Made by a program: the position numbers and the translations under genes. A stretch of DNA of 64,000 nucleotides. Origin: Faunimonas pinastri. GTDB lineage: Bacteria; Pseudomonadota; Alphaproteobacteria; Rhizobiales; Afifellaceae. The notes below the pieces were generated by a model. It worked only from the letters and a program-made list of their open reading frames with translations, had not been told where the DNA came from and ran no database searches. The stretch is taken from contig NZ_FOFG01000013.1 in assembly GCF_900110915.1 (NCBI RefSeq), positions 1-64,000 of the forward strand. Reading direction: 5' to 3'. Of the stretch, positions 51,243 to 63,975 are shown one piece after another; position 1 is the first letter of the stretch, and each line of letters starts with the position of its first letter.

Positions 51243-52748
51243 TTGAACGATCTGCAGCCGGATTTCCAGGCGCTTTTCGATGCCTCTCCCAACGCATACG
51301 TTCTTCTAGACCCTGACTTCCACATCGTCGACGCCAACGAGGCCTACCTGACGACGGTGGAACGCCCCCTGCCGGAGCTTGCCGGGCAAAGCATATTCGA
51401 GGCCTTTCCGAGCTCGGGTGCCAGCCTGGAGATGCTGAAAGCCTCACTGGAACGCGTCAGGACGACCCGCGCGCGCGACACGCTGGCCCTGATCAAATAC
51501 GACATTCCCGTCTCCGGACCGGATGGCGAGGCATGGGAGGAGCGTTTCTGGAGCGCCACGCATACGCCCCTGCTCGACGAGCGCGGCGAAGTCGTCTTCA
51601 TCCTTCAGCACACTGTCGACGTGACGGACCTGCAGCGCCTCCGCCAGGCCGCAGACGACGCGGGGATCAGTCTGGCGCCCGAACAGATCGAGGAAGGCGT
51701 GTTGGAACGCGCCCGCCATGTGCAGGAAACCAACAAGACGCTGGACGGCGAGCGACGGCGGCTGATGCACCTCTTCCAGCAGGCGCCCGGCTTCATGTGC
51801 GTCCTGCGGGGGCCGGACCACGTCTACGAACTGCTGAACAACGCCTATCTCGAAGCGGTCGGACACAGGGATCTGCTCGGCAAAACGGTCCGCAAGGCGC
51901 TGCCGGAAGTGGCGTCCCAGGGAATTATCGACCTTCTCGACCGGGTCTATCGGACCGGCGAGGCGTTCCTTGCCGACGCCCTGCCGCTGGAACTGGCCCG
52001 GACCGCAGGCATGCCGCCGGAGCTGCGCTATCTCGATTTCGTCTATCAGCCCATCGTGGAGGATGACGGCTCCATCTCCGGGATCTTCGTTCAGGGCCAC
52101 GATGTCACCGAGCGCAAGCGCACCGAGCAGCAGCGCGAACTTCTCGTTGCCGAACTGAACCATCGCGTGAAGAACACCCTCGCGATCGTTCAGTCCGTCG
52201 CCGTGCAGACCGTGCGCACCGCTCCCGCCCCCGAAACATTCAGGCGCGCTTTCCAGGCCCGGATCATCGCTCTCTCCAACACCCACGACACGTTGACCCG
52301 CGGCCATTGGGAGAGCGCCGATTTCCGAGAGCTCCTGGAGCAGGAGCTGAAGCCCTATGGCTCCGACCGCGTGCGCCTGACGGGTCCGCGCGTGCGGTTG
52401 CCTCCCAATTCCACCTTCACCGTCGGCATGGCGATCCACGAGCTTGCGGTGAATGCCTCCAAATATGGCGCCCTCTCGCTGGCCGACGGAATGGTGACGG
52501 TGGAGTGGCAGCCCCGCCTCGGCCTGAAGGGCGAATCCTGGGTGGATGTCACATGGCGCGAGCGCGGCGGGCCGCCGGTGGCGGAGCCGGCCCGGAAGGG
52601 ATTCGGCTCCCGGCTGATCGAGAGCGGCATCGCCGGCCAACTCGGCGGCAAGGCCTCCATCGCCTTCGACCCCGAGGGCATCACCTGCGTCTTTGCCGTT
52701 CCGCTGACGGTGGCCACCCCCGAGCGGACCGACAGTTCCGCCGCCTGA
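51243..52748 (+). CDS. PAS domain-containing HWE family sensor histidine kinase
   Basis: I prefer the TTG at 51243 behind AGGAG (LNDLQPDFQALFDASPNAYV), giving 501 residues. Two PAS domains (about 1-130 and 165-305, with APGFMCVLRGPDHVYELLNN and VYQPIVEDDGSISGIFVQGHDV) precede the phosphoacceptor LLVAELNHRVKNTLAIVQ, the HWE-type RGHWESADF, and an ATPase domain with IHELAVNASKYGALS and FGSRLIESGI. Cytoplasmic, without membrane helices. Such kinases feed the PhyR general stress or light pathways, but no partner is encoded nearby. Confidence 0.92.
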   Translation: MNDLQPDFQALFDASPNAYVLLDPDFHIVDANEAYLTTVERPLPELAGQSIFEAFPSSGASLEMLKASLERVRTTRARDTLALIKYDIPVSGPDGEAWEERFWSATHTPLLDERGEVVFILQHTVDVTDLQRLRQAADDAGISLAPEQIEEGVLERARHVQETNKTLDGERRRLMHLFQQAPGFMCVLRGPDHVYELLNNAYLEAVGHRDLLGKTVRKALPEVASQGIIDLLDRVYRTGEAFLADALPLELARTAGMPPELRYLDFVYQPIVEDDGSISGIFVQGHDVTERKRTEQQRELLVAELNHRVKNTLAIVQSVAVQTVRTAPAPETFRRAFQARIIALSNTHDTLTRGHWESADFRELLEQELKPYGSDRVRLTGPRVRLPPNSTFTVGMAIHELAVNASKYGALSLADGMVTVEWQPRLGLKGESWVDVTWRERGGPPVAEPARKGFGSRLIESGIAGQLGGKASIAFDPEGITCVFAVPLTVATPERTDSSAA

Positions 52749-52846
52749 AGGCTGGACGCCGGGCCCCGGAGACGGCATAGCCCTTCTGGAAACGGTCGCG
52801 GCGAAGGTCCATATCCTTCACCGAGGCTGCAGCACGGAATACGGCG

Positions 52847-53725
52847 ATGACCGGCATGATCCCCTTTCGCAAGATGAACGGCCTCGGCAACGACTTTGCC
52901 GTGGTGGATGCGCGACAGGCGCCCGTGCGTCCGGCGCCGGAGATCATCGCCCGCCTCGCCGACCGCGCGAACGGCATCGGCTTCGATCAGTTCATCACCC
53001 TTGAATCCACCCGCTCCGGCGCGGACGTGTTCATGCGCATCGACAATGCCGATGGCGGCGAGGTCGCGGCCTGCGGCAACGCCACGCGCTGCGTCGGCTG
53101 GCTCGTCATGCAGGAAAGCGGCGAGCGGACCGCGCTGATCGAGACGCGCGCGGGGCTCCTCGGCGCGCGACAGGGCGAAGACACCTTCACCATCTCGGTC
53201 GACATGGGCGAACCGAAGTTAGACTGGCGCGACATTCCGCTGGCCGAAGCCTTCGCCGATACGCGCGCCATCGAATTGCAGGTCGGCCCCATCGACGCGC
53301 CCGTGCTCCATTCGCCCTCCGTGGTGAATGTGGGCAATCCCCACGCGATCTTCTGGGTGGACGATATCTGGGCGCATGATCTGGAGCGCTTCGGCCCGCT
53401 CCTGGAAAACCACCCGATCTTCCCCGAGCGGGCCAATATCTCGCTCGCCCATGTGACGGCTGACGACGCCATCACGATGCGGACCTGGGAGCGCGGCGTC
53501 GGCATCACGCGGGCTTGCGGCACCGCCGCCTGCGCCACCATGGTCTGTGCCGCCCGCACCCGCCGCACCGGCCGCAAGGCGACGATCACCCAGCCCGGCG
53601 GCATTCTGGATATGGCCTGGGACGAGCGCGACCACATCTGGATGACTGGCCCCGTGGAGCAGGAATTCACCGGGTTTCTCAACCCGGAAACCGGCCGCTT
53701 CACCCGCGAAGCGCAGGCGGCCTGA
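52847..53725 (+). CDS. dapF: Diaminopimelate epimerase
   Basis: The 292-residue enzyme has KMNGLGNDFAVVDAR, the first catalytic cysteine in VAACGNATRCVGWL and the second in TRACGTAACATMVCA. It makes meso-diaminopimelate for peptidoglycan and lysine. It heads a plus-strand run dapF-mtaB-ftsY-yciB with gaps of 8, then overlaps of 1 and 4 bases. Confidence 0.97.
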   Translation: MTGMIPFRKMNGLGNDFAVVDARQAPVRPAPEIIARLADRANGIGFDQFITLESTRSGADVFMRIDNADGGEVAACGNATRCVGWLVMQESGERTALIETRAGLLGARQGEDTFTISVDMGEPKLDWRDIPLAEAFADTRAIELQVGPIDAPVLHSPSVVNVGNPHAIFWVDDIWAHDLERFGPLLENHPIFPERANISLAHVTADDAITMRTWERGVGITRACGTAACATMVCAARTRRTGRKATITQPGGILDMAWDERDHIWMTGPVEQEFTGFLNPETGRFTREAQAA

Positions 53726-53733
53726 GCGCCTGG

Positions 53734-55002
53734 ATGGCGATCGACGTTGTCACCTTCGGCTGCCGGCTCAACTCCTATGAATCGGAGGTGATGAAGGAGA
53801 AGGCGGAAGCCGCCGGGCTGTCTGACGCCATTCTCGTCAACACCTGCGCCGTCACCGGCGAGGCCGTGCGGCAGGCCCGCCAGACGATCCGGCGCGCCCA
53901 CCGCGACCAGCCGGGGCGTCCGATCATCGTCACCGGCTGCGCCGCGCAGACCGACCCGGAAAGCTTCGCCGGGATCGAGGGCGTCACGCGCGTCCTCGGC
54001 AACGAGGAGAAGCTGACCGTCGGCGGCTATAACGGCGTGCCTGACTTCGGCATCGGCGCCGCGCCGGAACTCCTCGTCAACGACATCATGAGCGTGCGCG
54101 AGCAGGCCCTGCACATGGTCGAAGGTCTGGGCACGCGCGCCCGCGCCTTCGTGCAGGTGCAGAACGGCTGCGACCATCGCTGCACCTTCTGCATCATCCC
54201 CTTCGGTCGCGGCAATTCGCGCTCCGTGCCGATGGGTGCGGTCGTGGACCAGGTGAAGCGTCTTTCCGCCAACGGCTACCGCGAGGTGGTGGTGACGGGC
54301 GTCGACATCACCTCCTATGGCGACGACCTGCCCGGGCGGCCGCGCCTCGGTACGCTCGTGCGCGCGATCCTGAAGCACGTGCCGGAACTGGAACGGTTGC
54401 GGCTTTCCTCCATCGATTCCGTCGAGGCCGACCCGGACCTCCTGCGCGCCATCGGCGAGGAAGAGCGGTTGATGCCGCATTTCCACCTTTCGCTGCAATC
54501 GGGCGACGACATGATCCTGAAGCGCATGAAGCGCCGGCATCTCCGAGCCGACGCGATCGGCTTTTGCGATGAGGTGCGGCGGCTCAGGCCCGACGTGGTC
54601 TTCGGCGCAGACCTGATCGCCGGCTTCCCGACAGAGAGCGAGGCGATGTTCGCCAATTCGCTCCGAATCGTTGAGGACTGCGGCATCACCTATCTCCACG
54701 TCTTTCCCTTCTCTCCCCGTCCCGGCACCCCGGCCGCGCGCATGCCACAGGTCAACGGCGCGATCGCCCGCGAGCGAGCCGCGCGCCTGCGCGCCGCCGG
54801 CGACGAGGCGCTTGCCCGCCGACTGAGCTCCGAGGTGGGCAGGCTGCGGAACGTGCTGGTGGAAGGCCCTGAATTCGGCCGAACGGAACATTTCGCGCCC
54901 GTTCGGCTTGGCGCAAACAAGCATGGGTCCCTTGTGCCCGTGCGAATCGTGGGTGCGAACGCGACGGAACTCGTCGGTGAAGCGCTCCAGGAGGCAGCAT
55001 AA
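53734..55002 (+). CDS. mtaB: tRNA t6A37 methylthiotransferase MtaB
   Basis: From ATG 53734 (MAIDVVTFGCRLNSYESE) the enzyme has 422 residues: N-terminal cluster cysteines at FGCRLN, VNTCAVT and VTGCAAQ, and the radical-SAM motif NGCDHRCTFCIIPFGRG, then a TRAM domain. The FGCRLNSYE opening distinguishes MtaB from MiaB (usually GCQMN). It converts t6A to ms2t6A in tRNA. The stop overlaps the ftsY ATG (TAATG). Confidence 0.94.
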   Translation: MAIDVVTFGCRLNSYESEVMKEKAEAAGLSDAILVNTCAVTGEAVRQARQTIRRAHRDQPGRPIIVTGCAAQTDPESFAGIEGVTRVLGNEEKLTVGGYNGVPDFGIGAAPELLVNDIMSVREQALHMVEGLGTRARAFVQVQNGCDHRCTFCIIPFGRGNSRSVPMGAVVDQVKRLSANGYREVVVTGVDITSYGDDLPGRPRLGTLVRAILKHVPELERLRLSSIDSVEADPDLLRAIGEEERLMPHFHLSLQSGDDMILKRMKRRHLRADAIGFCDEVRRLRPDVVFGADLIAGFPTESEAMFANSLRIVEDCGITYLHVFPFSPRPGTPAARMPQVNGAIARERAARLRAAGDEALARRLSSEVGRLRNVLVEGPEFGRTEHFAPVRLGANKHGSLVPVRIVGANATELVGEALQEAA

Positions 55003-56438
55003 TGGCAGAAGAGAAGAAGGGATTTTTCGGCCGTCTCTTCGGCGGCGGCAGCGACAAGGCGGATGTCTACAAGCGCCCGACCTCCGACGCGCCGATGCAG
55101 GACGAAGCCCGGGCGATCAAGACGGACATTCCGGTCCACAACACCGACATGCACGAGCCGGACGAGCACGGCGTGGCGGCGGCCGGAACGTCGGCCGACG
55201 AGGAAGCGGGGGCCAGCGCCGCCGGCGATGACGATAGCGGCGGCATCGAGCCGCTGGATCGAACGCGCGGGCCGGAGGAGACCCCTCCGGCCGTTCTTCT
55301 CACGAAGCAGGCCCCGGATCTGACCCCGAGACTGGCACCGGAGCCGGTTCGGGAGCCGATCCCCCAGCCTTCCCCCCAGCCTTCCCCCCAGTCGGGCCCC
55401 CAGTCGGGGCCCCAGTCGGGCCCACAGTTGGGCTCCGAGCCTTCCTCCCAGCCGGAGCAGGAACCGCGCTGGACGGACTGGAACGGCGATTCCACTCCGG
55501 CGACGACGGAACAGGCCCGTGGTGGCTGGCTTCGCCGTCTGACGTCCGGGCTCTCCCGATCCTCCAACGCGCTGTCGAATAACATCGCGGGCAGCTTCAC
55601 CGGCCGCCTGCTGGACGATCAGACGCTGCAGGATCTGGAAGACATCCTGATCCAGGCCGATCTCGGCGTGGAAACCTCCGCGCGGGTGGCGGAGGAGTTG
55701 TCGCGCGAGCGCTTCAACCGGGCGGTCAGCGCCGACGACGTTCGCACCGTGATGGCGCGCGAGGTGGAAAAGGTGTTGGGCCCCGTCGCCCAGCCCTTCC
55801 GCATCGACCGCAACCACCTGCCCTATGTCGTGCTCATGGTCGGCGTGAACGGCACGGGCAAGACCACGACGATCGGCAAGCTGGCCGCCAAGTTCCGCGC
55901 ATCGGGCTTCAAGGTGATGATGGCGGCGGGCGACACGTTCCGCGCGGCCGCCATCGAGCAGCTCAAGGTCTGGGGCGAGCGCACCGGCACGCCTGTCATT
56001 TCCCGTGAGGGAGGGGCAGATGCCGCGGGGCTCGCCTTCGACGCGCTGACGGAAGCCAAGCGGCAGGGTTCGCACATCCTGCTGATCGACACGGCCGGCC
56101 GGCTGCAGAACCGCATCGAACTGATGGCCGAGCTCACGAAGATCATCCGCGTCATCAAGAAGCATGATCCGAGCGCACCCCATGCGGTGCTGTTGACGCT
56201 CGACGCCACGACCGGGCAGAACGCGCTGTCGCAGGTGGAGATCTTCCGTGAGCAGGCCGGCGTCACCGGCCTCATCATGACCAAGCTGGATGGCACGGCG
56301 CGCGGCGGCATTCTCGTCGCCATCGCGGAGAAGAGCGGACTACCCGTGCATTTCATCGGCGTCGGCGAAGGCGTCGACGATCTCGAACCTTTCGCGGCGC
56401 GCGATTTCGCGCGGGCGATCGCAGGACTGGATAAATGA
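55002..56438 (+). CDS. ftsY: Signal recognition particle receptor FtsY
   Basis: A 478-residue protein with an acidic, low-complexity A domain (residues 1-165) that includes a Pro/Gln/Ser repeat ([14 protein letters not shown]), then the NG GTPase domain: [50 protein letters not shown] and [17 protein letters not shown]. It docks SRP-ribosome complexes at the inner membrane and pairs with Ffh encoded at 49325. Confidence 0.97.
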   Translation: MAEEKKGFFGRLFGGGSDKADVYKRPTSDAPMQDEARAIKTDIPVHNTDMHEPDEHGVAAAGTSADEEAGASAAGDDDSGGIEPLDRTRGPEETPPAVLLTKQAPDLTPRLAPEPVREPIPQPSPQPSPQSGPQSGPQSGPQLGSEPSSQPEQEPRWTDWNGDSTPATTEQARGGWLRRLTSGLSRSSNALSNNIAGSFTGRLLDDQTLQDLEDILIQADLGVETSARVAEELSRERFNRAVSADDVRTVMAREVEKVLGPVAQPFRIDRNHLPYVVLMVGVNGTGKTTTIGKLAAKFRASGFKVMMAAGDTFRAAAIEQLKVWGERTGTPVISREGGADAAGLAFDALTEAKRQGSHILLIDTAGRLQNRIELMAELTKIIRVIKKHDPSAPHAVLLTLDATTGQNALSQVEIFREQAGVTGLIMTKLDGTARGGILVAIAEKSGLPVHFIGVGEGVDDLEPFAARDFARAIAGLDK

Positions 56439-57031
56439 GCATCTTCGAACCGGCCCCCGACCACGAGGGACGGACGCAGCATCCCTATCTCAAGCTGGCG
56501 CTCGAACTCGGGCCCCTGCTGGTCTTCTTCATCACTAATTCCAGGTTCGGCATCTTCACGGGAACGGCGGTCTTCATGGTCGCCACGATCCTGGCGCTCG
56601 CCGCATCATGGTTCCTGATGCGTCGCCTCGCCGTCATGCCGGTCGTGACGGCGGTCGTCGTGGTGATCTTCGGATCGCTGACGCTGATGTTCCACGACGA
56701 CGTCTTCATCAAGATGAAGCCCACCATCGTGAACACCCTGTTCGGGGCCACGCTGCTGATCGGGCTCGCCTTCGGCAAGTCGCTGCTGGGCTACGTCTTC
56801 GACAGCGTCTTCAAGCTGGACGAGAGGGGCTGGAAGCAACTGAGCCTGCGCTTCGGCCTGTTCTTCCTGTTCCTGGCGGTGCTGAACGAGGTGATCTGGC
56901 GCTCCTTCTCCACGGAGTTCTGGATCTCGTTCAAGGTGTTCGGGACCATGCCGCTCACCTTCGTCTTCATGCTGCTGCAACTGCCGCTGGTCCAGCGCCA
57001 CGGCATCGAGGAACCGGGAAAGCAGGCGTAA
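56435..57031 (+). CDS. yciB: Septation protein A (YciB/IspZ family) membrane protein
   Basis: The 198-residue protein has five membrane helices and the family segments [40 protein letters not shown] and [20 protein letters not shown], then [19 protein letters not shown]. YciB proteins act in cell envelope synthesis and septation. The ATG overlaps the ftsY stop. Confidence 0.95.
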   Translation: MSIFEPAPDHEGRTQHPYLKLALELGPLLVFFITNSRFGIFTGTAVFMVATILALAASWFLMRRLAVMPVVTAVVVVIFGSLTLMFHDDVFIKMKPTIVNTLFGATLLIGLAFGKSLLGYVFDSVFKLDERGWKQLSLRFGLFFLFLAVLNEVIWRSFSTEFWISFKVFGTMPLTFVFMLLQLPLVQRHGIEEPGKQA

Positions 57032-57048
57032 ACCGCCGCTCGCCGCCC

Positions 57049-57071
57049 GGCGCAGCCTTCAGGGCTGCGCC
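57049..57071. other. Hairpin at the junction of convergent yciB and ccmG
   Basis: GGCGCAGCC and GGCTGCGCC form a perfect 9-base stem with loop TTCAG, overlapping the ccmG stop and last codons. No T-run follows on either strand; it may serve as a shared 3' end in RNA. Confidence 0.5.
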
Positions 57072-57685
57072 AGCGCCTTCTCGATTGCCGGCATCAGTTG
57101 CGCCTGTAGCGACTGCGGGCTGAGCGGTCCGACGAACTTGTAGACGATAGTGCCGTTCTTCACGACGAAGGTCTCGGGCACACCGTAGACGCCCCAGTCG
57201 ATGGCAGACCGCCCCGTGCGGTCCGCGCCGATGCGGGCGAAGGGATTTCCGAGCGCGCCCAGATAGTTCACGGCGTTGTCGGGCACGTCCTTGTAGTTGA
57301 TCCCGACCAGCGAGAAGCGCTTGTCCTTCGCCAGATCCAGCAGGATCGGGTGCTCTTCCCTGCAGGGCGCGCACCAGGACGCGAAGATGTTCACGACGTG
57401 CACGCCGGTTGCCAGTGCCGTCGTATCGAGGCCACCTGCGTCGCCTCCCCCGCCCGATGCGCCCTCCAGCGCCGGCAGGCTGAATTGCGGCACGGGCTTG
57501 TCGATCAGCGGCGACGGCACCGCCGAGGGATCGCGACCTGATTCCAGCTGCACCATGAAGAGCACGGCAAGCGCCACGAAGGCGACGACCGGCAGGACCA
57601 GCCAGAAGCGCAGGCCGGACCGGGGCGCCTGCCCGGCTTCGTTTTCCGTGGCGGGATCCGCCTGCCGATCGGGCATATCCGTCAT
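57059..57685 (-). CDS. ccmG: Thiol:disulfide interchange protein CcmG/DsbE
   Basis: A membrane anchor (about 27-45, FWLVLPVVAFVALAVLFMV) is followed by a periplasmic thioredoxin fold with the active site ASWCAPCREEHP and the family segment WGVYGVPETFVVKNG. It keeps apocytochrome c cysteines reduced for haem attachment. An insert of about 15 Gly/Asp-rich residues (GASGGGGDAGG) before the active site is unusual. Coupled to ccmD by ATGA. Confidence 0.96.
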   Translation of the reverse strand: MTDMPDRQADPATENEAGQAPRSGLRFWLVLPVVAFVALAVLFMVQLESGRDPSAVPSPLIDKPVPQFSLPALEGASGGGGDAGGLDTTALATGVHVVNIFASWCAPCREEHPILLDLAKDKRFSLVGINYKDVPDNAVNYLGALGNPFARIGADRTGRSAIDWGVYGVPETFVVKNGTIVYKFVGPLSPQSLQAQLMPAIEKALAQP

Positions 57686-57843
57686 GCCGCCGGCCTCCGG
57701 GAGCGACGGCGCGTGCCGTCCCGGTCGAGCCGGGCGAGCTTGCGCTTCTGCGCGGCGAGGTCGAGCCAGACCCAGAGGATCAATCCGACGATCACGATGA
57801 ACGCCGCGCCATAGGCGGCAAGGATGTAGCCGAGATGGGTCAT
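57682..57843 (-). CDS. ccmD: Heme exporter protein CcmD
   Basis: A 53-residue protein: MTHLGYILAAYGAAFIVIVG, one membrane helix to about residue 28, then a basic tail (AQKRKLARLDRDGTRRRSRR). This is the standard CcmD layout; it helps release holo-CcmE from the CcmABC complex. It starts 4 bases after the ccmC stop and overlaps ccmG by 4 bases. Confidence 0.93.
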   Translation of the reverse strand: MTHLGYILAAYGAAFIVIVGLILWVWLDLAAQKRKLARLDRDGTRRRSRRPAA

Positions 57844-57847
57844 GCGG

Positions 57848-58636
57848 TCAGGATGCCGAAGCCGGCGACGCGGCGGCGGACACGGGCGTTGCGGCGGCGA
57901 CGCTCGCTCGTGGCCGCGCGGCCACGAGCTGTGCCGTGCGCACGCGGCGGCGATAGATCTCCGCCCGCATCGCGCCCATCAGCAGCGTGGCGAAGAGCAG
58001 GCCGAAGCCGCCCAGCATCAGGAAAAGCGGGCGCAGCATGGAGGGATCGATGGTCGGGCCGCCCATGCGGAAGATGCTCTCCGACTGGTGCAGCGTGTTC
58101 CACCAGTCCACCGAGAACTTGATGATCGGGATATTCACGAAGCCGACCAGGATCAGCACGGCGACGATCCGCGAGGCGCGGGCGGGATCGTCGAAGGCGC
58201 GCCAGAGGGCGATCAGGCCGAGATACATGATGAAGAGCACGAGGAAGGACGTGAGCCGCGCGTCCCAGACCCACCAGGCGCCCCACATGGGCTTGCCCCA
58301 GACGGACCCGGTGATCAGCCCCAGCAGCGTGAAGGCCGCACCGATGGGCGCCGCCGAACGGGCCGCCACGTCGGCCAGCGGATGCCGCCAGACCAGCGTG
58401 CCCAGCGCCGAGGCTGCCATCAGCGTGTAGCACCCCATGGCAAGCATGGCGGCCGGCACGTGGATATACATGATCCGCACCGTATCGCCCTGCTGGTAGT
58501 CCGGCGGCGAGGCGAAAAGCCCGTAATAAAGCCCGACCGCCAGCACGATGGCGGCGGCCGCGGCGAACCACGGGATCAGCTTGCCCGAGAAATCGAGAAA
58601 GCGGGTCGGATTGGCAAGCTGGGTCAGGCTCGGCAT
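57848..58636 (-). CDS. ccmC: Heme exporter protein CcmC
   Basis: The 262-residue membrane protein has six helices and the tryptophan-rich haem-handling motif WGKPMWGAWWVWDARLTS, with flanking histidines in IMYIHVPAAMLAM and WWNTLHQSESI. It loads haem onto CcmE. The C-terminal 30 residues are a low-complexity Ala-rich tail. Confidence 0.96.
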   Translation of the reverse strand: MPSLTQLANPTRFLDFSGKLIPWFAAAAAIVLAVGLYYGLFASPPDYQQGDTVRIMYIHVPAAMLAMGCYTLMAASALGTLVWRHPLADVAARSAAPIGAAFTLLGLITGSVWGKPMWGAWWVWDARLTSFLVLFIMYLGLIALWRAFDDPARASRIVAVLILVGFVNIPIIKFSVDWWNTLHQSESIFRMGGPTIDPSMLRPLFLMLGGFGLLFATLLMGAMRAEIYRRRVRTAQLVAARPRASVAAATPVSAAASPASAS

Positions 58637-58690
58637 GACGTCCTCATACGCCCCGACCGCAGCGGCGGCAATGCGGCGCGATGGGCCACC

Positions 58691-59359
58691 TCACTCCACC
58701 GAGAGCTTCAACGCCGCCGCCGCCGCGATCGGGGCGAGTACGAGGGCGGCCAGTGTACAGGCGCAGAGGATCAGGAAGGGCGGCAGGAACGGTGCGGGAT
58801 CGGAGATCGCACCCGCAGTCGCGGAAATGCCGAAGATCAGCACCGGGATCGTCAGCGGGATGATCAGCACGGCGATCAGCATGCCGCCACGCGCGAGCCC
58901 CGCCGTCAACGCCGCGCCGACCGTGCCGATCAGCGTCAGCGCCGGCGAGCCGACGAGAAGCGTCAGCGTCACGGCCGCGAGCCCCACCGGCTCCACGTTG
59001 AGAAGCAGGCCGAGCACGGGCGCGGCGATCACCAGCGGCAGGCCGGTCGCCAGCCAGTGGCCGATCGCCCGGCCGATCACCACCAGCATCATCGGCTGGC
59101 CGGAGATGATGAAGAGATCCAGGGAGCCGTCCTCGCGGTCGGCGCCGAAAAGCCGGTCGAGGCCCAGCAAGGAGGCGAGCAGCGCGCCGATCCAGAGAAT
59201 GGCCGGACCGATTCGCGCCAGCAGCTTCAGGTCGGGACCGACGCCGAAGGGAATCACGGTGACCACCGCCAGAAAGAAGACAAGGCCCACGACCGCGCCG
59301 CCGCCGGCGCGCAGGCCGAGACGAAGGGTTTGCCCGATGATAGCGAGAAGCGCGCTCAT
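58691..59359 (-). CDS. ccmB: Heme exporter ABC transporter permease CcmB
   Basis: A 222-residue protein with six helices; FFLAVVTVIPFGVGPDLKLL, LARIGPAILWIGALLASLLG and RLFGADREDGSLDLF are CcmB signatures. It forms the CcmAB ABC complex that drives release of haem-CcmE. It overlaps ccmA by 4 bases and precedes ccmC by 54 bases. Confidence 0.96.
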   Translation of the reverse strand: MSALLAIIGQTLRLGLRAGGGAVVGLVFFLAVVTVIPFGVGPDLKLLARIGPAILWIGALLASLLGLDRLFGADREDGSLDLFIISGQPMMLVVIGRAIGHWLATGLPLVIAAPVLGLLLNVEPVGLAAVTLTLLVGSPALTLIGTVGAALTAGLARGGMLIAVLIIPLTIPVLIFGISATAGAISDPAPFLPPFLILCACTLAALVLAPIAAAAALKLSVE

Positions 59360-60015
59360 GCGAGGACCACGTCCTGCGGCGCCATGTCGAGCGTGGCGTC
59401 CGGGACGATCGGCAAATCGAGGTGAGTGGCGACGAGGATCGAGCCGCCGGCCGCCAGATGATCGCGCATCGCTTCCCCGAGAAGCCCCTCGCCGTCGCGG
59501 TCCAGCGCGGAGGTCGGCTCGTCCATCAGCCAGAGCGGCCTGGGCATCAGGATCAGCCGCGCAAGCCCGGCCCGGCGCCGCTGCCCGGCGGACAGCGCAC
59601 CGATCGGCAGGTCCGTCGCATGGGCGAGCCCGACCCTGTCGATCGCGTCCAGGATTGCGTCCTCATCGGGAGCCGGTTCGTCCAATGCGTAGACCCGGCA
59701 CCAGAAGGCCAGCGTTTCGAGCAAGGTAAGCGATGCCTTGAAGGCGTCGAGATGGCCGAGATAGTGCATCCGCCCCGCATCGGCCCCCTGCCCGCCCACT
59801 TCGAAGCGGACATGACCGTCGACGGGCCGGATCAGGCCCGCGACCAGCCTGAGCAGGCTGGATTTGCCCGAGCCGTTCGGGCCGCGAAGCGCCAGAGAGC
59901 GCCCTGGCTCCAGCCGAAAGCTCACCCCGGAAAAGATGAGGCGACCTCCCCTTTCGCAGGAGAGATCGTCGGCCACCAGCAATGAAGGAGGCAGTCCGGT
60001 CGGATGATTGTTCAA
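59356..60015 (-). CDS. ccmA: Heme exporter ABC transporter ATPase CcmA
   Basis: At 219 residues it has Walker [19 protein letters not shown], the signature [14 protein letters not shown], Walker [16 protein letters not shown] and the switch histidine in [11 protein letters not shown]. First gene of the ccmABCDG run. The genes ccmE, ccmF and ccmH are not in the window. Confidence 0.96.
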   Translation of the reverse strand: MNNHPTGLPPSLLVADDLSCERGGRLIFSGVSFRLEPGRSLALRGPNGSGKSSLLRLVAGLIRPVDGHVRFEVGGQGADAGRMHYLGHLDAFKASLTLLETLAFWCRVYALDEPAPDEDAILDAIDRVGLAHATDLPIGALSAGQRRRAGLARLILMPRPLWLMDEPTSALDRDGEGLLGEAMRDHLAAGGSILVATHLDLPIVPDATLDMAPQDVVLA

Positions 60016-60218
60016 AACCTGCGCATTCCGTAGTTTGGATCGTCTCTAGACTCTGGTCTCGGCCGGGGAAATACACTATATGCCGCGTGACCGACGACGG
60101 TAGGCGCTCCTTCTCGTCGGACCATGCAAAGATTACGATTGCGCCGCTGCGCGCTGACGCCCCGACCTTGAATCGGTGGCGCCGCCGGGTGCGACCATCG
60201 TGCCTTGGGAGCCTCACC

Positions 60219-62918
<2,700 letters not shown>

Positions 62919-62940
62919 TCCCCGCAGCTCCCAAAAACAA

Positions 62941-62967
62941 GGCCGCGCTCCCGAGCGCGGCCTTTTT
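62941..62967 (+). terminator. Rho-independent terminator of acnA
   Basis: GGCCGCGCTC and GAGCGCGGCC form a perfect 10-base stem around CC, followed by five T bases and preceded by AAAAACAA, so it can also serve the convergent esterase gene. Confidence 0.9.
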
Positions 62968-63006
62968 CATGTCAGGCATCCGAATGCGGCCAGCCGACCG
63001 GCATCG

Positions 63007-63891
63007 TCACTGCGGAGCGGCGGTCCCCTGCGTGTTCGCGGGCCCCTGCGTCGTCGCCCCGGCCGGAGCCGGGGTGGCCGGGACTGGAGTAGCAGGAGCG
63101 GCTGCGGCCGGAGCCGGCGCATTCGCGCTGGGAGCGGCAGGAGCCGGTGCGTTCCCGGCGGGAGCGGCAGCATCCGGCGGCGCGCTGTCGGCGGCGCTGT
63201 CGTCGTCATCGTCGTCTTCGTCCTTGGGCGCGAGGGCCGCTTTCACGAGCGCCTCGGCATAGGGCGTGATGCGCTTGACGATCTTGGCGATGCCTTCCGC
63301 CGTCGGATGGATGCCGTCGGACTGGGTCACGAGGTCGTCCGCAGCGACACCTTCCAGGAAGAAGGGATAAAGGCCGACCCGCTCTTCCGCCGCGACCTGG
63401 ATGAAGATCCTGTTGAAGGCGCGGGCAAAGTCCGGCCCCATGTTCGGGGGCGCCTTCATACCGGCGAGAAGCACGTCCTGGTCGCGTTCCGTCAGCTTGT
63501 CGAGGATCGCGGTGAGGTTCTTGCGCGTCACCTCCGGGTCGATGCCGCGCAGCGCGTCGTTGCCGCCGAGTTCGACGATGACAGCCTGCGCATCCTTCGG
63601 CACCGACCAGTCGACACGGGCGAGCGCAGCCGTGGTCGTGTCGCCGGAGACGCCGGCATTGTCCACCTTCACGTCATAGCCCTTGGCCTTCAGCGCCGCT
63701 TCCAGCTGCTCGGGGAAGGACTGTCCCGGGCCAAGCCCGTAGCCCGCCGTCAGGCTGTCGCCGAAGGCCACGATGTGCACGGGATCGGCCAGAGCGGCGG
63801 AGCCCGGCCCCATCAGCCCGAGCGCTGTGCCGAACAGAGCGGCGGCCGCCCAAGGCGCGTTTCCGGGAAGCCGGTTCGCTTTCATTCTCAT
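63007..63891 (-). CDS. Arylesterase / SGNH hydrolase (TesA family), exported
   Basis: ATG 63891 (or GTG 63897) starts a 294-residue protein with a signal peptide ending near SAALA. SGNH blocks are visible: Ser in VAFGDSLTAGYG, Gly/Asn in VELGGNDALRG, and Asp/His in SDGIHPTAEG. It hydrolyses esters or thioesters in the periplasm. The last 75 residues (an acidic DEDDDDDDS run and Ala/Pro repeats) are an added tail absent from E. coli TesA. Confidence 0.94.
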   Translation of the reverse strand: MRMKANRLPGNAPWAAAALFGTALGLMGPGSAALADPVHIVAFGDSLTAGYGLGPGQSFPEQLEAALKAKGYDVKVDNAGVSGDTTTAALARVDWSVPKDAQAVIVELGGNDALRGIDPEVTRKNLTAILDKLTERDQDVLLAGMKAPPNMGPDFARAFNRIFIQVAAEERVGLYPFFLEGVAADDLVTQSDGIHPTAEGIAKIVKRITPYAEALVKAALAPKDEDDDDDDSAADSAPPDAAAPAGNAPAPAAPSANAPAPAAAAPATPVPATPAPAGATTQGPANTQGTAAPQ

Positions 63892-63975
63892 CGTCACGAA
63901 TCCCTTGTCCTGCTGTCCACCCGGTCTCTGTCCCTGAACCCTGCACGACGATCCGAACGCTCGGAAAGGGTTTTC

